NCBI RefSeq assembly: GCF_026712245.1
Contig: NZ_JAPPUY010000001.1
Location: forward strand, 248,001-312,000
Source: Roseateles hydrophilus
GTDB lineage: Bacteria; Pseudomonadota; Gammaproteobacteria; Burkholderiales; Burkholderiaceae_C
DNA length: 64,000 nt
Direction: 5' to 3'
Positions 46,422-54,739 of the stretch are shown here, piece by piece; position 1 is the stretch's first letter, and each line of letters opens with the position of its first letter. Both the position numbers and the translations under genes were made by a program. Under the pieces are notes generated by a model that was not told where the DNA came from, did not search any database, and saw only the letters and a list, made by a program, of their open reading frames with translations.

Positions 46422-47360
46422 TCAACCGCCCAGCCAGCTGACGCGCCCACGGCCGGCGGCCTTGGCGAGGTAGAGCGCCTTGTCGGCGTTGTCCAGCAGG
46501 TCGGCCGTCTTGGTGCCGGCCGCCACGCCGACGCTGACGGTCACGCAGCCCGCTTGGCCCGGGTGCGGCAGCGCCAGCCCGCGCACGGTGGCTTCCAGCA
46601 ACTGCGCCACGCCGATGGCGCCGGGCAGGTCGGTATCGGGCAGCAGGCAGACGAACTCCTCGCCGCCGTAGCGGGCCAGCAGGTCGGTGGGGCGCCGAAG
46701 GCAGGCGCGCAGTGCGGTGGCGATGCGGCGCAGGCAGTCGTCGCCGGCCAGGTGGCCCAGCGCGTCGTTGTAGCGCTTGAAGTGGTCCACATCCACCAGC
46801 GCCACGGCCAGGGTTGCGCGCGCGCGCTGGGCGCGGCCGGCTTCGGCGGCAAAGCGCTCGTCGAAGTGACGCCGGTTGTGCATGCCGGTGAGGCCGTCGA
46901 TGAAGGCCAGTTCGCGCAGCAGGTCGGCCTGGGCCTTGAGCGTGAGCTGCGTGCGCACCCGGGCGCGCACGACGGCGGGGTTGAAAGGCTTGGTGATGAA
47001 GTCGGCCGCACCGGCGTCCAGGCCGCGGGTTTCGTCGTCCGGGTGGTCCTGCGCCGTGACGAAGACGACCGGGATGGTGCGCAGCAGCGGATCGGCCTTG
47101 AGCTCGGCGCACAGCTGGTGGCCGTCCATGCCGGGCATCTGCACATCCAGCAGCACGAGGTCGGGCTGGCGCTCCCGGCAGAGCTTGAGCGCCTGGGCGC
47201 CACCCGTGGCCATGAGTACCTGACAGTCGGCGGCGAAGACGCGGTGCAGTGTCTGGATGTTGACAGGCTGGTCGTCAACGATGAGCAAGCGCGGGCGCCG
47301 CCCGGGCGTGGTCGGGCCCGCCGGCAGCGGGCTGAGCTGGGGCAGCGAGAGCTGCATCAT
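46422..47360 (-). CDS. Response regulator diguanylate cyclase (REC-GGDEF)
   Basis: A 312-residue WspR/PleD-like protein. The receiver (about 24-140) has D29-D30, phosphoacceptor D72 (LLDVQMPGMDG) and K124 (ITKPFNP). The GGDEF domain has metal-binding DVDHFKRYNDALGH and the active loop GGEEF at 232-236. An RPTD inhibitory site lies five residues before GGEEF. Phosphorylation should raise c-di-GMP synthesis. The ATG at 47360 overlaps the stop of the hybrid kinase by four bases, so that kinase is the likely phosphodonor. A longer start further upstream is possible but would overlap the kinase gene more. Confidence 0.9.
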   Translation of the reverse strand: MMQLSLPQLSPLPAGPTTPGRRPRLLIVDDQPVNIQTLHRVFAADCQVLMATGGAQALKLCRERQPDLVLLDVQMPGMDGHQLCAELKADPLLRTIPVVFVTAQDHPDDETRGLDAGAADFITKPFNPAVVRARVRTQLTLKAQADLLRELAFIDGLTGMHNRRHFDERFAAEAGRAQRARATLAVALVDVDHFKRYNDALGHLAGDDCLRRIATALRACLRRPTDLLARYGGEEFVCLLPDTDLPGAIGVAQLLEATVRGLALPHPGQAGCVTVSVGVAAGTKTADLLDNADKALYLAKAAGRGRVSWLGG

Positions 47361-49972
47361 GGGTGGGGCTCCGGCAGGGTCATGAGGTCGTGGCACAGCG
47401 CCAGGGCGGTGTTGAAGTCCAGGGCGGCCATCGCGGCGTCCAGGGCCGGGCGTGCCGACGATGGCAGGTCGGTGCGCAGGGCCTGGTGGGCGTCAAGAGC
47501 GGCCAGGTCGGAGCCGGCCAGCAGCTCGGCCAGGGCGGCCAGCCGCGGCGTCAGCGCGCTGGCATCGCCCGCTTGGGCGATGCTTGCGGGCTCAGGCGGC
47601 TGAAGCCGTGCAGCGAGGCGGTCCAGTGCGGCGATGTCGGTCTGGCGGCAGGCCTGGAAGCGGGCGTGCCAGTCCTTGCTCAGGGGCTGCGCGTGTTCGC
47701 CCTCGGCGGCGAGCGCGGCCAGCCGTTGGGCGCCGAGCATGGCGGCCAAGCCGCGGTAGCCGTGCAAGCTGCGCGTCGCCACGGTGCCGCCGGTGGCCAA
47801 GGCCGTGCTGAGCTGGCGATCCTGATCGTGCAGGGCGGCCAGCGTGCGCTCGAAAAGTTCGACACGGCCCGACATGCGCGCCAGCGCTTCCGCTAGCGCG
47901 ATGCCCGATCGGGCGGCGTCGTCGAGCAGGTCCGGGGGCAGGGCGGGTGTCGCCGACGCGGGTGGTGAGGGCGCTGTCGGGGCCGAGGTGGGGGCCGGCG
48001 CGAGGTCGCCGCAGCGCCGGCGCAGCACGGCGACGACGGTGTCGGGGTCGAAGGGCTTGACGATGTGCTCGTCCATGCCGGCGTCCAGGCAGGCCTGGCG
48101 CTCGCTCGCCAGCGCGCTGGCGGTCATGGCGATCACGGGCAGCGCCAGGCCGAGCTGGCGGCGGATGAGCCGCGTGGCCGTGGTGCCGTCCATCACGGGC
48201 ATCTGCACATCCATCAGCACGGCGTCGAACGCCGGCCGGCCGCGGCTGCGTGCCAGCAGCGTCAGTGCCTGCTGGCCGTCGCCAGCCAGCGTGACGTGGG
48301 CGCCTTCCAGGGTCAGCAGCTCGCGCGAGACCTGCTGGCCGGCAGGGTTGTCCTCCACCACCAGCAGCCGCAGGCCCGCAAGCCGCTGGGGCGCGGGCTC
48401 GGGGGGAGCGCCCGGTGCGCTGCGCGCCAGGCGGGCGGCGTCGACGGCCTGGCTCAGCATGGCCGCGGTGATGGGCTTGACGAGGAAGCCGTCCAGCAGC
48501 GCCTGCTCGGCCGCGCTGCGCCGGGCCAGGCGCTCGCGGTCATGGCTGGTGACCATCAGGATCAACGGCCCGCGCCCGAGCTGGTGGCGCAGCTGCATGG
48601 TGGCCTGCCAGCCGTCCATGCCCGGCATGACCCAGTCCAGCAGCACCACATCGGGCGCGGCCTGGGCGGCCAGCGCCAGCGCCTGTGCGCCGCTGTCGGC
48701 CAGCCTGACCTGCCAGCCCAGCGAGCGGGCCAGCGCGCCGATGGTGCGGCGCGCCTCGGCGTGGTCGTCGATGACCAGGGCCTGCAGCGGTGTGCCGGCC
48801 GCGGGCTGGGGCGCGTCGTCGGGCAGCGCGAAGGCCAGCGAGAAGCTGAACCGGCTGCCGATGCCCGGCTGGCTGTGCAGGTGGATGTCGCCGCCCATCA
48901 GCTGCACGAGGCGGCGGCTGATGGCCAGGCCCAGCCCGGTGCCGCCGAAGCGGCGCGCCGTGGAAGCCTCGGCCTGCGTGTAGCCGTCGAAGACGCGCTG
49001 CTGCTGCTCTGGGGCGATGCCGATGCCGGTGTCGCGCACGCTGAAGTGCAGCGTGGCGTGGCCAGTCTGCCGCTGCTCGCAGCGCACGGTCAGCACGACC
49101 TCGCCGGCCGTCGTGAACTTGATGGCGTTGCCCGCGAGGTTGACCAGCACCTGCTGCAGGCGCAGTGCGTCGGCATGGATCACTGGCGGCAGCGCGGGGT
49201 CGAGGTCGAACAGCACCTCGATGTCGCGCCGGTCCACATGGGCGGCCAGGATGACGGAGAGGTCGTGCAGCAGTTCGTCGAGCCGCGTGGGGTGCGGGTC
49301 CAGCGTCAGGTGGCCGGCCTCGATCTTGGAGAAGTCCAGCACGTCGTTGAGCAGGCCCAGCAGGCCGCGCGCTGCCCCTTCGCTCTTGACCGCATAGTCC
49401 CGCTGGCGGGCATCCAGTGGCGTCTTCTGCAGCAGCCGCAGCATGCCCAGCACGGCGCTGATGGGCGTGCGGATCTCGTGGCTCATGTGGGCCAGCACGC
49501 GCGTCTTGGCCTGCGAGGCCTGCTCCGCAGCCAAGCGGGCCTGTGCCTGTGCACTCAGGTCGGCGCAAGTCATCACCAGGCCGCCGTCCGGCAGTGGTGC
49601 GGTGCGGACCTCGACAAGGCGGGCGCCGGCGCAAGGGATCTCCAGACGGCCAGGCCCGGCCTCGCGGCCCAGCGCGCGCAGCGCGGCTGCGCAGCTGCGC
49701 GCAGGTTCGCCGTGGCCGAAATCGCCACGCGCGTGCAGCGTGTTGACGAGATCGTCCAGGTGGGGCGGCGGGGCGCCCGGCGCCAGCGGCGGCAGGCTGA
49801 ACAGCTGCTGGAACGCGGCGTTGTGGGTCAGCAGGCGCGCTTGGCTGTCAAGCACCGCCAGCGCGCAGGGGAGATGAGCCAGGACGACATCCGGCGGCGG
49901 CGCGGCGTGCGCGGACGCTGGCGCGTGCCGGCGGCCGGCACCTGCGCGTGCTTGCATGTCCCATGCCGCCAT
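47357..49972 (-). CDS. Hybrid histidine kinase (PAS-HisKA-HATPase-REC-REC-Hpt)
   Basis: An 871-residue kinase with no membrane helix. A PAS-like domain (about 28-140) precedes HisKA with H165 (AHMSHEIRTPISAVLGM) and HATPase (NLAGNAIKF, DTGIGI, GTGLGLAIS). Two receivers follow with phosphoacceptors D446 and D588 (LLDWVMPGMDG, LMDVQMPVMDG). The C-terminal Hpt has H737 in LHGYRGLAAMLGA, an atypical version of the HTLKG motif. All parts for a His-Asp-His-Asp relay are present, with the overlapping REC-GGDEF protein as likely final acceptor. The input is probably cytosolic. Confidence 0.92.
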   Translation of the reverse strand: MAAWDMQARAGAGRRHAPASAHAAPPPDVVLAHLPCALAVLDSQARLLTHNAAFQQLFSLPPLAPGAPPPHLDDLVNTLHARGDFGHGEPARSCAAALRALGREAGPGRLEIPCAGARLVEVRTAPLPDGGLVMTCADLSAQAQARLAAEQASQAKTRVLAHMSHEIRTPISAVLGMLRLLQKTPLDARQRDYAVKSEGAARGLLGLLNDVLDFSKIEAGHLTLDPHPTRLDELLHDLSVILAAHVDRRDIEVLFDLDPALPPVIHADALRLQQVLVNLAGNAIKFTTAGEVVLTVRCEQRQTGHATLHFSVRDTGIGIAPEQQQRVFDGYTQAEASTARRFGGTGLGLAISRRLVQLMGGDIHLHSQPGIGSRFSFSLAFALPDDAPQPAAGTPLQALVIDDHAEARRTIGALARSLGWQVRLADSGAQALALAAQAAPDVVLLDWVMPGMDGWQATMQLRHQLGRGPLILMVTSHDRERLARRSAAEQALLDGFLVKPITAAMLSQAVDAARLARSAPGAPPEPAPQRLAGLRLLVVEDNPAGQQVSRELLTLEGAHVTLAGDGQQALTLLARSRGRPAFDAVLMDVQMPVMDGTTATRLIRRQLGLALPVIAMTASALASERQACLDAGMDEHIVKPFDPDTVVAVLRRRCGDLAPAPTSAPTAPSPPASATPALPPDLLDDAARSGIALAEALARMSGRVELFERTLAALHDQDRQLSTALATGGTVATRSLHGYRGLAAMLGAQRLAALAAEGEHAQPLSKDWHARFQACRQTDIAALDRLAARLQPPEPASIAQAGDASALTPRLAALAELLAGSDLAALDAHQALRTDLPSSARPALDAAMAALDFNTALALCHDLMTLPEPHP

Positions 49973-50111
49973 CGCTCCCCCGAACCGCTGGCCCCGGCCA
50001 ATGGTGCCGGTCGCCTGAGTCTAGGGGTGGCGGCCGCGGGTGTCTTGGCGGGCGTCGCTGCAAGAGGCGACGTGTTTCCCCTAGGCCACGCCGCGGCTTG
50101 GCGCTGCGGGC

Positions 50112-51779
50112 TTACTCGCGCACGATGCGCCCGGGTTCGATGCGGTCCACGGCCTGCGGCTGGCTGGACAGCAGGGCGACGAGTGCGTCGATGTCGGTGC
50201 CCAGCACGGCCCGGTCGCGGCCATGCCGGAAGCCGGCCTGTGCATCACCGCCTTCGGCCAGGAAGTTGTTGACGACGATGCGGTACTCGCGGGTGCGCTC
50301 CAGCGGTTGGCCGTCGATGAGGATGTCGCCCAGCTGCGCCACGCCGTCGGGGCCGGTGCGCCAGCGGTAGCGCAGCGTCCAGGACGGCTGCAGCAGGCGT
50401 GGGGCGGCGTCGCCCTTGGGAAGCTGGCGCTGCAGCACGTCCCACAGCTGTTGGCCGGTCATGGTCAGCACGACGATCTCGTTGCCAAAGGGCTGGATGG
50501 CCAGCAGGTCGCTCATGGTCGTGGGCTTGCCGGGCTCGACCACCAGGTCGGCGCGGATGCCGCCCGGGTTCATGAAGGCGATGTCGGCCGGGCCGTGCTT
50601 GCGGGCGAAGGCCAGCTGGCTGTCGGCGATGAGGTTGCCCAGCGGGGTGTCGCCATGCGGCGGCTTGCTGCTGCGCACGGCGCCACGCGACAGGGTCGCC
50701 ACGGGCTTCATGCGAGCAGCCTCGGTGAGCGCTGCGGCGCGGGCGACGAGGTCGGCCAGGGCCGGGTTGGGTGCGTAGACGGACTGCAGCACCGGGTGGT
50801 TCACGGCGCTGGCGGCCAGCACGTGGCCGCTGGCGTCGAGCGTGAGCTTGCTTTCGGTGATCCAGCCACCGTAGCTGCCGGCCTGCACGACGAGCCGGCC
50901 GTTGATCTTGCAGGTGTAGGCCTGGTGGGTGTGGCCGCCGATGATGATGGCGTAGGCCGGGTCCAGGCGCTTGGCGATGTCGTGCACACGGCCGGTCAGC
51001 GTGGGGCAGGCGTAGGTCGGGTCGTTGGCTGCGCCATCGCGACCCTGCACGCCACCCTCATGCATCACGGCGACCAGCACCTGCGCCCCTTCGGCCTTGA
51101 GCTGGGGCACCAGCGCGTTCAGCGTGTCCGCCTCGTCGGCGAAGCGCAGACCCTGGATGGCCTTGGCGACGATGACCTGTGGCGTGTCCTTGGTGGCGAC
51201 GCCGGCAATGGCGACCTTGAGCGTGCCGGCCTGGCGCATGACGTGGGTGGGCAGCAGCGGCTTGCCCGTGGCGGCGTCCAGCACGTTGGCGCCCAGGAAG
51301 GGGAAGCCCGGGCCCTTGTAGCCCGGCCACAGGCAGCCGGCGGGCGCGCACTCGCCGCGCGCCTGGCGCAGCAGCTCGGGCAGGCCGGCGTCCAGCTCGT
51401 GGTTGCCCAGGGCGCTGGCGCTGATGCCCAGCTGTCCCAGTGCGGCGAGCGTGGGCTCGTCGCGCAGCAGGTTGGAGATCTGCGGCGACGCGCCGATCAG
51501 GTCGCCGCCAGCGACGATGACCGCGTCGGGGTTCTTGGCCTTGAGTTGCGCCATCGCCGTGGCCAGGTGGGCCACACCGCCGGCCGGCTGGGCCTTGACC
51601 TCGCCCGTGGCGGGGTCGGGCAGCCGGGGCATCAGTGGCGTGGGCTTGGCGGGCTGGATGTTGCCGTGGAAGTCGTTGATGGACAGCAGCGTCAGCTCGG
51701 TCGTGCGTGCGGGCGGTTGGGCGGCGCAGCCGGCGAGCAGGAGGCCGGCGATGACGACGGCGCTGAGGCGGAGTTGCAT
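50112..51779 (-). CDS. 5'-nucleotidase / metallophosphatase lipoprotein
   Basis: A 555-residue exported enzyme of the UshA/YfkN family, hydrolysing nucleotides or related phosphoesters. The signal peptide has lipobox LLLAGC with C18, so it is probably a lipoprotein. The dimetal site is seen in SINDFHGN, VAGGDLIGASP, LGNHELDAGLPELL, VAVMHEGG and IIIGGHTHQAYTC. The C-terminal domain has FMNPGGIRADL and the PFGNEIVVLTMTGQQLWDVL substrate region. It is divergent to a TonB-dependent receptor, across a 407-base gap. Confidence 0.9.
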   Translation of the reverse strand: MQLRLSAVVIAGLLLAGCAAQPPARTTELTLLSINDFHGNIQPAKPTPLMPRLPDPATGEVKAQPAGGVAHLATAMAQLKAKNPDAVIVAGGDLIGASPQISNLLRDEPTLAALGQLGISASALGNHELDAGLPELLRQARGECAPAGCLWPGYKGPGFPFLGANVLDAATGKPLLPTHVMRQAGTLKVAIAGVATKDTPQVIVAKAIQGLRFADEADTLNALVPQLKAEGAQVLVAVMHEGGVQGRDGAANDPTYACPTLTGRVHDIAKRLDPAYAIIIGGHTHQAYTCKINGRLVVQAGSYGGWITESKLTLDASGHVLAASAVNHPVLQSVYAPNPALADLVARAAALTEAARMKPVATLSRGAVRSSKPPHGDTPLGNLIADSQLAFARKHGPADIAFMNPGGIRADLVVEPGKPTTMSDLLAIQPFGNEIVVLTMTGQQLWDVLQRQLPKGDAAPRLLQPSWTLRYRWRTGPDGVAQLGDILIDGQPLERTREYRIVVNNFLAEGGDAQAGFRHGRDRAVLGTDIDALVALLSSQPQAVDRIEPGRIVRE

Positions 51780-52186
51780 GGGTGGGAGCCAGGTTCAGAG
51801 GAAGGCGGCGATCTTAGGAGTGCGACTGTTGCTGTTGTTTGTCGCGGTTTCACGACAGTTCGTGCGGCTGCTTGCGGGCGCTACCTTTGGGGGCTTGGGC
51901 GCCCAATGTGGTGCTCAGAAGCTGCAGCTTGGTGGCCGCTTCCCCGGGAAATCGGCGCGGAAGCAGCGTCGTTGCGGCGGCCCGCGCCGGCCGGCCGGCG
52001 CACTGGGCTGGTGCTCTTCAGCGGAGTGGGAGCTCTAAAAAGGCCCACTTCTGACTTACCCGTAAAGTTCTGTCACAGAAAGTCATGACAATTCTGAGTC
52101 TGGCGCAAGACGGTTGCATGGACCGGATCGCCCACCGAATCTGTAAAGCCCCGCGCGGCGTGCCGCGCACATCAGGAGTGATAGGA
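51780..52186. other. 407-base non-coding gap between the nucleotidase and the TonB receptor
   Basis: No convincing gene is seen. The right half is less GC-rich. It contains CTGTCACAG and the palindrome GTCATGAC around 52070-52090, which might be operator sites. A perfect hairpin GCGCGGC-GT-GCCGCGC lies at 52153-52168. The ribosome site AGGAG (52174-52178) is eight bases before the receptor ATG. Both divergent promoters must be in this stretch, but no clean -35/-10 pair was found. Confidence 0.5.
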
Positions 52187-54637
52187 ATGAAGAGCGGACT
52201 TTTCTGCAAGACGGCCACGGCGCTGGCCGTGTCCTTGCTGGCCACCGGCACCGTGTATGCGCAGGAAGCAGCGAAGGAAGAAGCTGCCCCGCGCGCCAAG
52301 GAAGACTCGGTTCGTCTGGGCACGATCACGGTGGTGGGCTCGAGCGCCAAGCTCGGCACCGGCATGATGCTGCAGGATGACTCCGTCAAGGGCCGCAGCA
52401 CCGTCACGCAGGCCGCGATGGAAAAGGAACTGGGCACGGGCAACGTGCTGCAGAGCATTGCGCTGCTGCCTGGCGTGAGCACCTACAACTACGACGCCAC
52501 CGGCCTGTTCGGCGGTGACGTGGCCATCCGCGGTTTCGCCTCCGACCAGATCGGCTTCACCGTGAACGGCGTGCCGGTCAACGATTCGGGCGGCTATGCC
52601 TTCTACGCCCAGGAAATGATCGACAAGGAGAACGTCTGCACCGCTTCGGTGGCCCAGGGTTCCCCGGAGCTGGAGTCGCCCAACAGCGGCGCCACCGGCG
52701 GCGCGGTCAGCATGATCACCTGCGACCCGACTGACAAGCGTCGCGCCCGCTTCACGCAGACCGTTGGCGGCCTGAACCTGAAGCGCACCTTCGTCCGTCT
52801 GGACTCGGGCCGCTTCCTGGACAACAAGGCCAAGGTGTTCCTGAGCTACTCCCACGCCGAGGTGGACAAGTGGAAGGGCCTGGGCTCCGCCCGCAAGGAC
52901 CACATTGACGCCGGCTTCTCGCTGGACCTGAACGAGGACAACAAGATCCTGGGTTCCATCCTGTACAACCGGATGGTCAACAACAACATCTCGAACGTCA
53001 GCCTGGCGCAGCTCAACAACCCGGCCCAGGGCTACTTCTACGACTTCACGTCGCCCACCTTCACGCCGTTGAAGACGCCGGGCCCCGGCGCCCAGACGGA
53101 TGTGGCGCAGTCGCCGATCTACTACGGCATGTCGCTGAATCCGTTCAAGAACGTCATCGCCTCGGTGTCTGGCTCCTTCAAGCTGGCCAACGACACGTAT
53201 CTGAAGGTCCAGCCCTACATGTGGTACGGCTTCGGCAATGGCGGCTGGTCGCAGACGCTGCTGCAGGAAGGCACGATGCCGATCGGCGGCGCGGTGGACA
53301 TCAATGGCGACGGCGACACGCTCGACCGCGTGGCCGTGGGCCGTGCCAGCGTCACCAAGACGATGCGTCCGGGCGTCACCGCCGAGGTCAACACGACGTA
53401 TGGCAACCACTTCCTGAAGGTGGGCCTGTGGTACGAGCGCGCTGATCACCGCCAGACCCAGCCGGCCGTGAAGATCGGCGCCGATGGCGTGCCGACCGAC
53501 ATCTGGCTGCAGGAGAACTGCATCAAGCGTGCGACCGGCGACTGCTACTCGGCTCGCAACACCAAGACGATCAGCACGGTCTATCAGCTGTATGTGAATG
53601 ACCAGATCAGCCTGTTTGATGACCGGGCGTTCATCAACTTCGGTCTGAAGCTGCCGACCGTCGTCCGCGACGTGACCAACCTCGCCAACGAGACGGGCTA
53701 TCCCACGTACACCGGCTCGCCGGGCAGCTACGTCGCCGGTGCTCGCGTGTATGACAAGGACTTCAACATCAAGCGCACGTTCCGCGAAGTGCTGCCGCAA
53801 CTGGGCGCGCGCTTCAAGGTCGGCAGCCGCGCACATGTCTTCGCCAACGTGTCGAAGAACTTCCGTGCGCCGCCGAACTACGCCTACATGGTGAGCTCCA
53901 GCGGCGTTTACGTCGCGTCCATCAACGGCGGCGCCGTTCAGCCGATCAAGGAAATCGACTCGGAAACGACGGTGATGCTCGACGCGGGCTACCGTTACCA
54001 GTCGCGTGACCTGTCGTTCACGGCGACGTTCTTCAACTCCGACTTCAAGGACCGTCAGGTTCAAGTGGTCGACGAGGAGTCCAAGCTCAGCACGTATCTG
54101 AACGCCGGTGGCGTGAAGAACCGCGGCATGGAACTGGAAGTGGGCAGCGGTGTGTACAGCGGCTTCTCGGCCTATGGCTCGGTGACGCTGCAAAAGAGCC
54201 GTATGAAGCAGAACCTGCAATTGACCGCGACGGGCGCGCTGCCGACCGCGGGCAAGCAGTTCGCGAAGACGCCGGAACTGATGGGCTCGATGTCGGTGCA
54301 GTATGAACAGGGCCCGGTTTACCTGCGCCTGAAGGGCAAGTACACCGCGTCTCAGTACGCCGACCTGATGAACCAGCAGGCGATGCCGGGCCACTCGGTG
54401 TTTGACCTCGACGCAGGCTACAAGTTCTCGAACTGGGGCATGCTGAAGAACCCGAAGCTGCGCCTGAACGTCTCCAACCTGGGCAACACGCAGGCCCGCG
54501 CTGGCGTGTCGTCCATCGTGTCCAACACCGTGGCGACGCCGCTGATCGGCACCGGCACTCAGTCGGCGAACACGGCGTTCTACTACCTGCTGGCTCCGCG
54601 CCTGACCTCGCTGACTTTCAGCGTCGACTTCGAGTAA
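52187..54637 (+). CDS. TonB-dependent receptor
   Basis: An 816-residue outer-membrane receptor. Signal peptide: KTATALAVSLLATGTVYAQ. The plug domain shows NVLQSIALLPGVSTYNYDATGLFGGDVAIRGFASDQIGFTVNGVPVNDSG. The barrel follows to an aromatic-rich end (LTSLTFSVDFE). It imports a scarce nutrient using TonB energy. No heme, siderophore or cobalamin signature was recognised, and no TonB, ExbB or ABC genes are adjacent, so the substrate is open. The ATG at 52187 is supported by AGGAG and the signal peptide. A strong terminator follows. Confidence 0.9.
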   Translation: MKSGLFCKTATALAVSLLATGTVYAQEAAKEEAAPRAKEDSVRLGTITVVGSSAKLGTGMMLQDDSVKGRSTVTQAAMEKELGTGNVLQSIALLPGVSTYNYDATGLFGGDVAIRGFASDQIGFTVNGVPVNDSGGYAFYAQEMIDKENVCTASVAQGSPELESPNSGATGGAVSMITCDPTDKRRARFTQTVGGLNLKRTFVRLDSGRFLDNKAKVFLSYSHAEVDKWKGLGSARKDHIDAGFSLDLNEDNKILGSILYNRMVNNNISNVSLAQLNNPAQGYFYDFTSPTFTPLKTPGPGAQTDVAQSPIYYGMSLNPFKNVIASVSGSFKLANDTYLKVQPYMWYGFGNGGWSQTLLQEGTMPIGGAVDINGDGDTLDRVAVGRASVTKTMRPGVTAEVNTTYGNHFLKVGLWYERADHRQTQPAVKIGADGVPTDIWLQENCIKRATGDCYSARNTKTISTVYQLYVNDQISLFDDRAFINFGLKLPTVVRDVTNLANETGYPTYTGSPGSYVAGARVYDKDFNIKRTFREVLPQLGARFKVGSRAHVFANVSKNFRAPPNYAYMVSSSGVYVASINGGAVQPIKEIDSETTVMLDAGYRYQSRDLSFTATFFNSDFKDRQVQVVDEESKLSTYLNAGGVKNRGMELEVGSGVYSGFSAYGSVTLQKSRMKQNLQLTATGALPTAGKQFAKTPELMGSMSVQYEQGPVYLRLKGKYTASQYADLMNQQAMPGHSVFDLDAGYKFSNWGMLKNPKLRLNVSNLGNTQARAGVSSIVSNTVATPLIGTGTQSANTAFYYLLAPRLTSLTFSVDFE

Positions 54638-54689
54638 GCCGTAAGCACCAAGGCTGCCGGGCGCACCCCGCCCGGTCAGTCGCGTCGGC

Positions 54690-54728
54690 AACCGCGCGTG
54701 CAGCCAAAAGCTTCCGCGCGGTTTTTTC
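54690..54728 (+). terminator. Rho-independent terminator after the TonB receptor
   Basis: AACCGCGCG (54690-54698) pairs with CGCGCGGTT (54715-54723), then T-rich TTTTCTT. The loop is 16 bases. It lies between the receptor and the convergent aldehyde dehydrogenase. Confidence 0.8.
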
Positions 54729-54739
54729 TTGCCTGTGTG

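Noticed and set aside
51839-52054. 71-codon open frame in the nucleotidase/TonB receptor gap
   Set aside because: No ribosome site, no recognisable motif, Arg/Ala/Ser-rich composition as expected of chance frames.
52069-52090. Possible Pho box (CTGTCACAGAAAGTCATG) before the TonB receptor
   Set aside because: The first half matches CTGTCA, but the second half is out of register with the 11-base repeat. Too weak to call; only the palindrome is noted.
52172-54691. 839-codon minus-strand open frame across the TonB receptor, and 864 codons across alaS
   Set aside because: Same cause: composition-driven antisense frames opposite clearly real genes.
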